NCBI RefSeq assembly: GCF_004028155.1
Contig: NZ_SBII01000010.1
Span: 117,160 to 181,159 of the forward strand
Length of the DNA stretch: 64,000 nucleotides
DNA from: Flavobacterium cerinum
Lineage (GTDB): Bacteria; Bacteroidota; Bacteroidia; Flavobacteriales; Flavobacteriaceae
Reading direction: 5' to 3'
Shown here: piece after piece, positions 38,840-48,279 of the stretch
How the letters are laid out: each line of letters begins with the position of its first letter
How positions within the stretch are numbered: position 1 is the first letter of the stretch
The notes under the pieces: generated by a model
Database searches by the model: none
What the model saw: the letters and a program-made list of their open reading frames with translations, nothing else
Told to the model about the DNA's origin: nothing
Program-made: the position numbers and the translations under genes

Positions 38840-38988
38840 GGTCTTTTTTTTAATTATCCAACTAACTATTAAATTGTACTGTCAAAATTATGCACAGATG
38901 CCATCGTGTTTTCTACACAATTACGGCTAAGAGTTGTGAGATTTACTTTATGCCTTTACCAACTGTAAATGGATGTACGGAATAAAAA

Positions 38989-39026
38989 AGCGAAACCCCG
39001 TTCGTATAAACAAACGGGGTTTCGCT
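38989..39026. terminator. Terminator between the copper and efflux operons
   Basis: AGCGAAACCCCGTT pairs with AACGGGGTTTCGCT, a perfect 14-bp stem with a ten-base loop. It follows the second HMA-AraC gene on the minus strand and separates that operon from the efflux operon. Confidence 0.8.
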
Positions 39027-39078
39027 AAATCACTTTACTTGTTAGGGGCTTTTGTTTATGAGAAATCTACCTCAATTT

Positions 39079-39681
39079 TCAGGAAGGATTATTTGTATGT
39101 GGTTGTTCCTGCGCAATAGCCATCTTATCAAATCTTACTCGTTTATAATAGGACGAAGTAAAGCCAGTATGTTTTTTTAATTGATTGGATAGATGTGCCG
39201 GACTGCTGTAGCCTAAAGAATACGCAATTTCCGACATAGATTGATCTGTATAAACTAAAAGCTCTTTTATTTTTTCAACCTTTCTTGATATAATAAACTT
39301 TTCAAGAGTATATCCCTCCGAAGATGAAAACAAAGAACTTACCGAATCATAATCTTTGTTTAATTCATTACTGATAAGCGTTGAAAACTTGACAGGCTCA
39401 CCGTTGTCCAATTGTTCCTGAATACCTTTTTCAACAGCATTTTTAATCTGATCGATTATTTTTTGATTCTTATCGTATAACAGATCAAATCCATTTTTTT
39501 CCAGCATCGCTCTCACAATACCTTCTTCAAAGATCGTTTTATCGGTCATTTTTAGAATTACCTCACCTAGGCGAATTTCTGAAATTTCCAGATCAAGCTT
39601 GGAGAACTCTTCAGATAGAACATAAATACACCTGTTACATACCATCCCTTTGATTAATAGCTTCAAAGTTTTCTCCATCAC
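39079..39681 (-). CDS. HMA-AraC fusion regulator (second copy)
   Basis: A 200-residue protein with two parts. Residues 1-70 look like an HMA fold with metal motif GMVCNRC (about 11-17) and a long linker. Residues 105-195 are an AraC-type DNA-binding domain (SMSEIAYSLGYSSPAHLSNQLKKHTGFTSSYYKRVR). It starts 14 bp after copA. It is paralogous to the protein at 42202-42765, so copA is flanked by two such regulators. I infer direct copper sensing through the CxxC pair. Confidence 0.85.
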   Translation of the reverse strand: MMEKTLKLLIKGMVCNRCIYVLSEEFSKLDLEISEIRLGEVILKMTDKTIFEEGIVRAMLEKNGFDLLYDKNQKIIDQIKNAVEKGIQEQLDNGEPVKFSTLISNELNKDYDSVSSLFSSSEGYTLEKFIISRKVEKIKELLVYTDQSMSEIAYSLGYSSPAHLSNQLKKHTGFTSSYYKRVRFDKMAIAQEQPHTNNPS

Positions 39682-39695
39682 TTCCAGTTGTTAGA

Positions 39696-42113
39696 TTATT
39701 TTTTCCACTTCAAGCGCAAACTGTTACTTACCACGCTTACACTACTCAAAGCCATAGCAGCTCCGGCTATCATAGGGTTTAGCAAGAATCCATTAATCGG
39801 ATACAATATACCTGCAGCAAGAGGAATACCAATAAGATTATAAATAAATGCCCAGAATAAATTTTGCTTGATTGTTGATACCGTTTGTTTGGACAAACGA
39901 ATAGCTTGAGGGATCTTGGTAAGATCTGATGAAATAATGGTCATTTTAGCTACATCCATTGCGATGTCACTTCCCTTACCCATTGCTATACTTACATCTG
40001 CCGTTGCCAGTGCAGTACTGTCATTAATACCATCACCTACCATTGCTACAACTTTACCTTGCTGTTGTAACTCTTTTACAAAATCTGCTTTGTGTTGTGG
40101 TAATACCTCTGCTTTATAATGTTTGATCCCAGTTTGCGAAGCGATAGCTTTTGCGGTAGCTTCATTATCCCCGGTAAGCATATACAGTTCAATGCCCATA
40201 TCCTGCATTTCTTTAATCGCTTGAACTGATGTATCTTTAATCTTATCGGAAATTGCGATTACAGAAAGTGCCTGTTTACTATCGGCAAACCAAATTACAG
40301 TCTTAGACTCTTTGCCCCATTCATCCGCTTGATTCAATAATGAATTTGGAATAGCAATATTATTCTCGGCTAACAATTTCTTATTACCTACAAAATAAGT
40401 TTTTCCATTGTAATCTCCTTTAGCACCTTTGCCCGTAATACTTTCAAAATCAGACAAAATAATACTTGACACACCTTCCAGGTTTTTCACTACGGCTTCC
40501 GCCAATGGATGTTCTGATTGCTTTTCAATGCTCAATAAAACGCCTTTGGTTGCGTCATCATCGTTTAGCCATTTAATACCGGTAACTTGTGGTCTACCTT
40601 CGGTAATGGTTCCAGTTTTATCCAAAACAATAGCAGTCACCTTTCTTGATAGTTCTAAACTTTCGGCATCCTTTATTAATATTCCATTTTCGGCACCTTT
40701 ACCTACACCTACCATAATCGCTGTAGGTGTAGCTAGACCCAAAGCACAAGGACATGCAATAACCAATACAGTAACAGCTGCCAACAATGCTTGCGCTACA
40801 GCATTATCACCACCCAGGATTAACCAAAGCGCAAAAGTAACAATAGCAATACTGATAACTACAGGAACAAAAATACCAGCAATTTTATCTACTAATTTTT
40901 GTACTGGGGCTTTACTTCCCTGAGCATCCTGCACCATCTTTATAATCTGGGCAAGCATAGTTTCTTTACCTACTTTAACCGCCTTGAAATGGAAACTTCC
41001 TTTTTGGTTAATCGTGCCGGCAAATACTTTTTCGTTTTCTGTTTTCAGTACAGGAACGGGCTCTCCACTCAACATACTTTCATCTACATAAGAATTACCG
41101 GAAATAACCATTCCATCCACAGCAATTTTTTCACCAGGCTTTACCAGGATAACAGCTCCAACATTAACATCTTCAATAGCTACCTGTTTTTCTGTGCCAT
41201 CCGGTTGAATAACCATCACTGTTTTGGGTTGCAGACCCATTAATTTTTTAATGGCTGAAGAGGTATTGCCTTTAGCCTTTTCTTCTAACAATTTACCAAG
41301 GAGAATGAATGCGATAACTACGGCGGCGGCTTCAAAATAAACGTGGGCATGTAATCCACGTTGATGCCAAAAATCCATAAATAACATATTGAATACACTA
41401 AACAGATAAGCAATTCCCGTACTCAAAGCTACCAATGTATCCATATTGGCAGAACGATATTTGGTTTGCTTCCATGCATTTATAAAGAAATCTTTACCCA
41501 GCCAAAGGATTACAGGTGTGGAAAAGAACCACATGATCTCATTGGCATAAGGAATATCCATAAAAAACATACCAATGGCTACTACGGGTAAAGACAGTAT
41601 AACGGCCCAAATGGTTTTATTTTTTAATTTTTTGAATTTCTCTGCATGGATGGCCTCTAAAGATTCCTGCTGTTTCGTTTCGTCTACAATAAGTAAATCA
41701 TAACCAACGGCCTGAACAGCTTTTTGCAGCTTAGAAGCATTTGTAAGATTAGAAAGGTACTCCACGGTTAAATTTCCCGTCGCAAAGTTTACAGAAGCGT
41801 CAACTACTCCAGGCTCATAAGTTACAATACTTTCCGCGCTGCCTGCACAAGATGCACAAGTCATTCCAAGAACCGGAAAAGTGCCTTTAACTGTTGGAAT
41901 GCCATACCCCAGATCTTTAACAACCTTTACGGCTTTGCCTACTATTTCATTATCAGTAACAGTAATGGCTACCCTGCGATTATTCAGTTCTACTTTTTGG
42001 GTTTCAACGCCTTTAACCTCTGCTAATCCTTTTTCTACGATCAATGCACAGTGTTCGCTTTCTACATCTTCCAGCGGGATGTAAATTATTTCCTTAGTCT
42101 TATTTGTCGCCAT
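39696..42113 (-). CDS. copA: Copper-exporting P-type ATPase
   Basis: An 805-residue P1B-1 ATPase. The N-terminus has two HMA-like domains: the first lost its CxxC (SEHC remains), the second has GMTCASC near residue 85. The pump core shows CPC in ACPCALGLATP, DKTGTITEG, a SEHPLAEAV HP motif, GDGINDS, and the YN...G helix-7 motif (YNLIGIPLAAG) with MALSSVSVVSNSLRL at the C-terminus, which identifies Cu+ pumps. It exports copper from the cytoplasm. It is flanked by two HMA-AraC regulators in the same orientation. Confidence 0.95.
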   Translation of the reverse strand: MATNKTKEIIYIPLEDVESEHCALIVEKGLAEVKGVETQKVELNNRRVAITVTDNEIVGKAVKVVKDLGYGIPTVKGTFPVLGMTCASCAGSAESIVTYEPGVVDASVNFATGNLTVEYLSNLTNASKLQKAVQAVGYDLLIVDETKQQESLEAIHAEKFKKLKNKTIWAVILSLPVVAIGMFFMDIPYANEIMWFFSTPVILWLGKDFFINAWKQTKYRSANMDTLVALSTGIAYLFSVFNMLFMDFWHQRGLHAHVYFEAAAVVIAFILLGKLLEEKAKGNTSSAIKKLMGLQPKTVMVIQPDGTEKQVAIEDVNVGAVILVKPGEKIAVDGMVISGNSYVDESMLSGEPVPVLKTENEKVFAGTINQKGSFHFKAVKVGKETMLAQIIKMVQDAQGSKAPVQKLVDKIAGIFVPVVISIAIVTFALWLILGGDNAVAQALLAAVTVLVIACPCALGLATPTAIMVGVGKGAENGILIKDAESLELSRKVTAIVLDKTGTITEGRPQVTGIKWLNDDDATKGVLLSIEKQSEHPLAEAVVKNLEGVSSIILSDFESITGKGAKGDYNGKTYFVGNKKLLAENNIAIPNSLLNQADEWGKESKTVIWFADSKQALSVIAISDKIKDTSVQAIKEMQDMGIELYMLTGDNEATAKAIASQTGIKHYKAEVLPQHKADFVKELQQQGKVVAMVGDGINDSTALATADVSIAMGKGSDIAMDVAKMTIISSDLTKIPQAIRLSKQTVSTIKQNLFWAFIYNLIGIPLAAGILYPINGFLLNPMIAGAAMALSSVSVVSNSLRLKWKK

Positions 42114-42201
42114 AATTCGCTTGTTGTATTATACATGCAAAGTTGGCAACAATACCTATGAATTGAATTGTGGAATTATGGATTTGATTTGTAATATTTA
42201 C

Positions 42202-42765
42202 TTACACCTTATCCAGTGGCTTTCTTTTCTCTTCGCGAATTTGTTTGAAATGACTTGGTGTTAAACCAGTTACTTTTTTAAACTGATTACTGAGATAAGC
42301 AACACTTGAATAATTTAAACGGATAGCAATTTCGCTTAATGATAATTCATCATAAACTAAAAGCTCTTTTATCTTTTCGATCTTTTGAGCTATAAAATAT
42401 TTTTCTATTGTAGTACCCTCTACCTCAGAGAACAGATTAGAAAGGTAATTGTAATCATGATTGAGTTTTTCACCTAATATGTCAGATAGATTGTTTTTTA
42501 CATCATTATCTTGATGATGCACTAAATCAATGATTATATTTTTTATCTTTTCAATTATTCTACTCTTTTTATCATCAATCACTTCAAAACCTAAAGGAAT
42601 TAGTACTGCTTCCAATGAATTTCTTTCATCTAAGTTTAGCTCCCTTGTAAGGGTAACTTCCCCCAGCTTAATATTTGTAAACTCAAAACCAAGTTTTTCG
42701 AGTTCATTTTGAACTACCATTATACAACGGCTGCAGACCATGTTTTTAACGAATAATATCCCCAT
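42202..42765 (-). CDS. HMA-AraC fusion regulator (first copy)
   Basis: A 187-residue protein with the same architecture as 39079-39681: N-terminal HMA-like part with NMVCSRC (about 8-14), linker, then an AraC HTH (LSLSEIAIRLNYSSVAYLSN and the end TGLTPSHFKQIR). It lies 88 bp upstream of copA and is probably the activator of the copA operon. In Bacteroidota, where CueR-type control is less common, AraC regulators beside copA are plausible copper sensors; metal binding here is inferred from the CxxC pair. Confidence 0.85.
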   Translation of the reverse strand: MGILFVKNMVCSRCIMVVQNELEKLGFEFTNIKLGEVTLTRELNLDERNSLEAVLIPLGFEVIDDKKSRIIEKIKNIIIDLVHHQDNDVKNNLSDILGEKLNHDYNYLSNLFSEVEGTTIEKYFIAQKIEKIKELLVYDELSLSEIAIRLNYSSVAYLSNQFKKVTGLTPSHFKQIREEKRKPLDKV

Positions 42766-43073
42766 ATCCTTGATTTAGATCAGAATCTTTTATTATTATA
42801 CATCGACAAACTTAACATTAAAATTTAATTACCCATCATTATGTCAAATCTGTTGGATCTAAAATGAGTTAAACATCATAAGTCATGTGAAATATTTCTC
42901 CCAACGTATCTATGTGAAAATAAGACCAAAATTACAAGTTTAAACAGATATTAGTTATCTTTACGTTATTATTATTTAATAAGCTGAAAGTTAAGTGAAC
43001 CTATAGGTGACCCTGTTTTTAGAGAAGATTGTGAAAGCCCTATTTTGCTGGGAAAAATATAAAGGTTTCGGAG
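42766..43073. other. Gene-free spacer at the end of the metal island
   Basis: Contains the likely promoter region of the HMA-AraC gene at its left edge. The remainder is AT-rich and shows no gene or clear hairpin. Confidence 0.5.
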
Positions 43074-43353
43074 CCTCTTTCTCCGCTTAAAACGCGAGCA
43101 CTAATAAACATTAGTGCTCGCAGTGTTTTTGGCCGGAGCCTAAAACTCCGGAACCTTCTAATCAAAAAAAGTCTTTCTTTTTAAAAATCCAGTAAAAATG
43201 GGACTTCCCAAATTTTTCTTTTGTCTTTCTTTTATCACAACATACAAATTATCAAAACCTAAGTGCACCTATTAGTGTACATTTTTTTATTTAAAATATA
43301 AGAAAATAAGCACAATATTAATAATAAAATAGTTTTCCTGTAGCTGGTTATAT
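43074..43353 (+). repeat. Second tRNA-Ser 3'-end plus downstream module
   Basis: It begins with CCTCTTTCTCCGC (43074-43086), the last 12 bases of tRNA-Ser and one base beyond. Then follows the downstream hairpin, here GAGCACTAAT / ATTAGTGCTC, a second hairpin CCGGAG / CTCCGG and the shared tail. It matches 60774-61053 over its full length, including a terminal stretch (TTTTCCTGTAGCTGGTTATA) absent from the 26.5-kb copy. It marks the junction of two stacked islands. Confidence 0.8.
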
Positions 43354-43362
43354 AAATATATT

Positions 43363-43889
43363 ATTTAGATATTACATGGTCGAATCTATCTTTGAAAAAA
43401 CGATTATTGTAAACATAAATAGCTCCAGTATTAGAACCACTTTTATGAATAGTAATTACTCTAGACTTATAATTATTATTGATTACCTTTATTAGAAAAC
43501 ACTAGGAACTCAATCTTCTCACTGCTTTTTATCAGAATAAATCAACACTATTTCCCAGTTTATCAGCTGCTCTACAGAGATGACACCACTGCCTTTTAAC
43601 TTTTATATAAGTTTCATCCCTTCTCCAACTACTCCAACTCTGAGGTTGCTTTTTTCATCTTTGTCACAGTAAAAGGCGTAAATTATATATCCATCTTTGG
43701 ATTGTAACATGGTCTACCCGAAAGCCATACATCTTCATTATTTCTTCAACATCCCGATAGCTTAAAGTAAACCTAAGCTTTAAATATACTGCCTGAAGAA
43801 TTATAGATTTAGGATCACAATGACCTTTGGTGTTCATTATAGAATTTAGAAAACTAAAGGTAAAACTTATTCTTAGATGCGACAGAACC
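43363..43889 (-). mobile_element. Decayed IS6-family element, copy 1
   Basis: On the minus strand it reads as fragments of an IS6-family transposase (LSYRDVEEIM-type region and the VDKS-type DDE strand), with several stops. The right end is intact and ends in the inverted repeat AGATGCGACAGAACC (to 43889). The left part of the element is missing. It is homologous to the full-length copy at 62995-63766. It stops 9 bp before the end of the OmpA-family gene. Confidence 0.75.
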
Positions 43890-43897
43890 CCTCAATA

Positions 43898-45832
43898 TTA
43901 TAAGGACATTATAATAAACTCACTCCTCCTATTGGCTTGGTGTTCATCCTCAGTGCATTCTACATTATCGCTGCATTTATTTATGAGCTGTGTTTCACCG
44001 TATCCTCTTCCCGTAAGTCTATTGGCTTCAATGCCTTGTCCTATCATCCAAGCAATAGTAGATTTTGCCCTCCTGTCTGATAATTTTTCATTGTATCTGT
44101 GTGACTGTTGGCTGTCCGTATGCGAACGCACATCAATCTTCATTGTCGGATGTTCCTTCATTACGTCAACAATCTTTGCAAGATCAAATGCGGCATCCGG
44201 TCTGATGTTCCATTTGTCCAAATCAAAATAAATGATCTTGATTTTGAACACCTTTGCCAAATCATCTCCAACTTTTACAGGAATTACATAAGGTTCCATT
44301 TCAAACGGCAACTTGGTCTCTCCTGTCTCACTGCCAATGACAACCGTTTGTTCAACCGGATTATAGTCTTTCTTATTGGCCCTTACATAGTATACTTTCT
44401 TGCATTCCACTACATCAAAAGTATAGGTTCCTTTCGCATCACTGTAGACTTCAGTAATCTTGTTCATTTTTTCATCAAACAGGGTAACCTTTGTGTCTGT
44501 CAAAATTGCCCCAGTCTTTACATCTGTTACAATACCTGTCAATAATTGTTCACAGCTCAATTTTTTAAGCTCCTTGAATTTGTATATATCATCATAGCCT
44601 AAGCCTCCTTCTCTATTTGATGAGAAAAAACCAACTTGCGTTTTGGTATCAATCAAAAAAGCGAAATCATCCATAGGGCAGTTTATAGGTGCTCCAATAT
44701 TGATTACTTCCTTAAAGCTATCCCCAATCTTTGAAACAAATACATCCAAACCTCCCAGCCCCGGATGTCCATCAGATGAAAAATACAGTTCATGGTCATT
44801 AGAGATAAACGGGAATGTTTCCTTCCCTTCCGTATTAATTCCTGTTCCGAGGTTTTCAGGCGTACCAAAACTTCCATCCTCGTTGATGCTTACCTTATAC
44901 AGATCTGACTGTCCATAAGTTCCCGGCATATCGGAAGCAAAATAAAGCGTCTTTTCATCAGGGCTCAAAGCGGGATGTGCCGTACTGTATTGATCGCTGT
45001 TGAAAGGGAGTTCCTTTACATTGGTAAAATTTCCGTTTTCGTTCAAGGTAGCCTTGTATAATTTCAACTTTGTTACCCTGTCATCGCTTTTTCGTTTCTT
45101 GCCATCGGTATAATTGCTTCTCGTAAAATATAGGGTAGTGCCATCATTGGTAAAAACAGGTGTGGCCTCGTCAAATTTTGTATCAATGTTTGGCTGAAAT
45201 CTTTCCGGTTCTTGCAGATTACCACCACCATCCACATTCGAAGCAAACATACTTGTAAATGGCTGGTTGTTCCACTTATGGATTTTCATACTCACACCCT
45301 TTGATGTTCTGGAGCTGGCAAAAACCAACTGGTTTTTAAAAAAGGCTGTCCCGTAGTCCTGGTATCCTGAATTGATTCCTGCATTTTCTATAACAAATCT
45401 ACCCGAGTTTTCTTCAATTACCTTGAGATAATCCTTTTGCTGGTTGTACAATCTTGCCCTTAAATCATTACCGCTCTTCTCATTGAACGCATCAAGCATC
45501 GTATTGGCTTGATCGTACTTTCCTATTGCCTTTAAGGACTGGGAATAGCGGTAATAGTATTCCGGCTCTACTTCCAGTACCATCGCAAAAAGTTCGGCAT
45601 ACCATTTCTCTGCCTTGTCAAATTCGGCATTGAAATAATAGGCATTGCCCAGTTTTTTGAACATTTCGACATCCTTATAGCCCTTTTCGGCTACACGTTC
45701 GTAGGTTTTTATCGCATCGATATAGGCAAAATTATCATAATCCTTGTCTGCCCTTTTGATTTTAGCCTGTTGGGCATTCAATACAAAAGAAGTTATGCTC
45801 AATAGTGCTATGAATAGGTATTTGTGTTTCAT
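43898..45832 (-). CDS. OmpA-family protein with TPR and WD40-like repeats
   Basis: A 644-residue exported protein (cut near LNAQ). In order it has TPR-like helices (about 20-130), PD40/WD40-like beta-propeller repeats (about 160-420; LSPDEKTLYFASDMPG, FISNDHELYFSSDGHPG, VGFFSSNREGG), a carboxypeptidase-regulatory-like domain, and a C-terminal OmpA domain (about 530-640; IYFDLDKWNIRPDA, RSHTDSQQSHRYNEKLSDRRA) that binds peptidoglycan. This architecture occurs beside PorP/SprF proteins and links T9SS surface anchors to the cell wall. It lies 10 bp after the PorP/SprF gene. Confidence 0.93.
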   Translation of the reverse strand: MKHKYLFIALLSITSFVLNAQQAKIKRADKDYDNFAYIDAIKTYERVAEKGYKDVEMFKKLGNAYYFNAEFDKAEKWYAELFAMVLEVEPEYYYRYSQSLKAIGKYDQANTMLDAFNEKSGNDLRARLYNQQKDYLKVIEENSGRFVIENAGINSGYQDYGTAFFKNQLVFASSRTSKGVSMKIHKWNNQPFTSMFASNVDGGGNLQEPERFQPNIDTKFDEATPVFTNDGTTLYFTRSNYTDGKKRKSDDRVTKLKLYKATLNENGNFTNVKELPFNSDQYSTAHPALSPDEKTLYFASDMPGTYGQSDLYKVSINEDGSFGTPENLGTGINTEGKETFPFISNDHELYFSSDGHPGLGGLDVFVSKIGDSFKEVINIGAPINCPMDDFAFLIDTKTQVGFFSSNREGGLGYDDIYKFKELKKLSCEQLLTGIVTDVKTGAILTDTKVTLFDEKMNKITEVYSDAKGTYTFDVVECKKVYYVRANKKDYNPVEQTVVIGSETGETKLPFEMEPYVIPVKVGDDLAKVFKIKIIYFDLDKWNIRPDAAFDLAKIVDVMKEHPTMKIDVRSHTDSQQSHRYNEKLSDRRAKSTIAWMIGQGIEANRLTGRGYGETQLINKCSDNVECTEDEHQANRRSEFIIMSL

Positions 45833-45842
45833 ACTTTTTTAT

Positions 45843-46769
45843 TTAGAAAAATCTTGGAGAAATAATCTTATCATAATTCTTGAACAATTCAAATCTTAGA
45901 AAGATTTCATGGGATCCTGAATTATAGTTGGCCAGTTTTGTCGTTTCTGCATCATAGGAATAGCCTGCCAACAGCCCATCTGTAATCTGGAAGCCTACCA
46001 TTGCACTAAGCGCCGCACTCCACCTGTAGGCAACTCCCAAAGTCAGTTTTTCGTTGAATAAAAAATTGGCTGAAAAATCCACTTGCAAAGGAGCTTGCTT
46101 TACTAATTTTGTAAGCACTGATGGCTTAAATTTCAGTTCTGGACTTAAGTCAAAAACATAACCTCCTATAAGATAATAATGCATTTTTTCCTTCGCAACA
46201 GAGTTGTCTCCACCATCAAAATGTTTGGTTTCTAAAAAATTAGGAACAGACAATCCAAAATAGGAACGATCAGAATACCAAAAAATACCTGCTCCTATGT
46301 TGGGTGAAAACCTGTTATCAATATTGTACTGTAATTCCGGATCACCTGGTTGTTGTGTCAGTTTTGTAAAATCAACATTCAGTAAGTTTGCAGTGGCTTT
46401 TAATCCAAAAGCAAGCTTATAATAATCTGACGTATATATCGTATAGGAAAAATCTACAGAAATGGTGTTTTCATCAGAAGGCCCTATCCTATCATTGATA
46501 AAAGACAACCCTATACCTACATTACTGTTTTCTATAGGCGTGTGAACAGATACAGTGTTGGTAACAGGTGCCCCGTCAAGACCAACCCATTGTGTTCTGT
46601 GCATCCCAAAAATACTCAACACTTCCCTTGAACCGGCATAGGCGGGATTGAAATTTACAGGGTTATACATATATTGTGTAAATTGTGAATCCTGCTGGGC
46701 AAAACTTATTCCTACAGCTAGCATTAACCATAAAGAAAAAATAGATCTCATCTTTTTATTTGTTCTCAT
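45843..46769 (-). CDS. PorP/SprF-family outer membrane protein
   Basis: A 308-residue outer membrane beta-barrel protein of the PorP/SprF family: signal peptide ending SFAQ, the conserved start QDSQFTQYMYNPVNFNPAYAG, a HRTQWVGLDGAP segment, and an aromatic-ended C-terminus. Members act with T9SS to anchor or present proteins with type B CTDs. It lies between the type B CTD gene and the OmpA gene, with gaps of 10 and 26 bp, the standard three-gene arrangement. Confidence 0.94.
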   Translation of the reverse strand: MRTNKKMRSIFSLWLMLAVGISFAQQDSQFTQYMYNPVNFNPAYAGSREVLSIFGMHRTQWVGLDGAPVTNTVSVHTPIENSNVGIGLSFINDRIGPSDENTISVDFSYTIYTSDYYKLAFGLKATANLLNVDFTKLTQQPGDPELQYNIDNRFSPNIGAGIFWYSDRSYFGLSVPNFLETKHFDGGDNSVAKEKMHYYLIGGYVFDLSPELKFKPSVLTKLVKQAPLQVDFSANFLFNEKLTLGVAYRWSAALSAMVGFQITDGLLAGYSYDAETTKLANYNSGSHEIFLRFELFKNYDKIISPRFF

Positions 46770-46795
46770 TATATATTTCTTTTTTGATTAGTCTC

Positions 46796-48046
46796 TTATT
46801 TGGTCTGTAGGTATAAATAACCGGCTTTTCGTCTGGTATGGGTATCGTTACCTTGCGGGACTTTATAGGTAAGTATATAGAAATATGTTCCTGAAGGTAA
46901 TTTCTTACTACCGTCGATTGTTACCCTTCCATCTGAATAACCACGAAATACATTTCCTTTGGTATCATAATGTTCTGTTTCAAATACTTTAACACCCCAA
47001 CGATTATATATCTCTATAGTATTGTCCGGATAATTCTCCAAACATTCTATAAAGAAATAATCATTCAAACCATCTGGTGTATCTGGTGTAACAGCATTAT
47101 AAATGGTAATACAGTCTGGAGTAATTGTTTTCACTCTTGCAAGTGTAAATACTCCATAACCCGACACTTCAACCGGAGTTGACACTGTTCTCGAAGCGGC
47201 ATCGGCTATTCCGCCTTCATCTACCCACCTGTTCTGCACTTCGTCCCACCTCACTATATGGATGTCACTTTCTGGAGAAGCGATAACATCTGCCGGTGTA
47301 GTGGTAAGTTCATCCCAACTTAGGGTCAAGAGGATATCTGAGGTGCCGCCATCCTTTGTCAGTGTCCAGTATTCTTTGTTATTGATCAGTTCTATCTCTG
47401 GTTGTTTGCTGGTATGCGGATACAGTCCGTTTGAGTTTTCAAAAAAGTATTTTCCTGTAAAAGTTGAAGCCACTTCGGCTGGAGCTGAAATCCTTGCATA
47501 GCGGTAAAGATTCTTGTCTCCAATCGGGTAGATAAAATCCGTGCTTCCATTCTTGATCACTTCACCATCAACATGGCTGCCATTCCAAGTCCCCGTGTGT
47601 GCGGCATCCTGTTCGAATGAAATTGTACCTCCAAAGCCGTCATTGTCCACCACTCCTTGATTGAATTCAGAATTTCCATAGATGCTGATATCGCCGGACA
47701 ACTGAAAAGCGGGTTGGGTACTTTCATTATAGAAAAGCACATCCAGAAATTCACTGGGCATGGCTCCTGATATTTTCTGAATGCTGCTTCCTTGGAAACG
47801 GGTATATCCATCTGTCATCGGTCCAGGCGTGAAAGTCACCAAGCCGTCGTTATTGAAGTTGGCATACACGTAGAACTCTCCGTCGTTGACAAAATCACCC
47901 GTAGGCTTATTGTCAAAATCAAACAAAGTGCTCACAATGGTACCCGGCTTCACGGCCATGATACCCGTGTTTACCGTTTGTCCCTGGCATACGCCTACTA
48001 TCAGAGATACCCCAAGTATTATCCTATGTGTCAACAACTTATTCAT
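46796..48046 (-). CDS. T9SS type B sorting-domain surface protein
   Basis: A 416-residue exported protein. The C-terminal 90 residues are a type B (gliding-motility-associated) CTD: PDTPDGLNDYFFIECLENYP, IEIYNRWGVKVFE, LPSGTYFYILTYK, KAGYLYLQ. The body is beta-rich with no family that I can name (NDGEFYVYANFNNDG; WTLTKDGG). It is the probable cargo of the adjacent PorP/SprF protein and anchor for the fibre-like proteins encoded upstream. It is 233 bp downstream of the next gene, so it may have its own promoter. Confidence 0.9.
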   Translation of the reverse strand: MNKLLTHRIILGVSLIVGVCQGQTVNTGIMAVKPGTIVSTLFDFDNKPTGDFVNDGEFYVYANFNNDGLVTFTPGPMTDGYTRFQGSSIQKISGAMPSEFLDVLFYNESTQPAFQLSGDISIYGNSEFNQGVVDNDGFGGTISFEQDAAHTGTWNGSHVDGEVIKNGSTDFIYPIGDKNLYRYARISAPAEVASTFTGKYFFENSNGLYPHTSKQPEIELINNKEYWTLTKDGGTSDILLTLSWDELTTTPADVIASPESDIHIVRWDEVQNRWVDEGGIADAASRTVSTPVEVSGYGVFTLARVKTITPDCITIYNAVTPDTPDGLNDYFFIECLENYPDNTIEIYNRWGVKVFETEHYDTKGNVFRGYSDGRVTIDGSKKLPSGTYFYILTYKVPQGNDTHTRRKAGYLYLQTK

Positions 48047-48279
48047 ATCATTTTACTTTTTATCTTATTTGTTTCTTAAATTAAAGAGGATGACATTCAG
48101 TAGTACCCGCAAAGAATTAACGGTATTTGTAGGACTCGATCCCTATCATAAATTTCATCTGCTCTCTATGCCTAGTTTTTTTACCCATATAAAAAAAACA
48201 GTATTACTTTCGGGATTTTTTAATGTACCTCACTCTTAGTATTGTAGATACTTCTATTCTATGTTTCCAATAACTGTTA

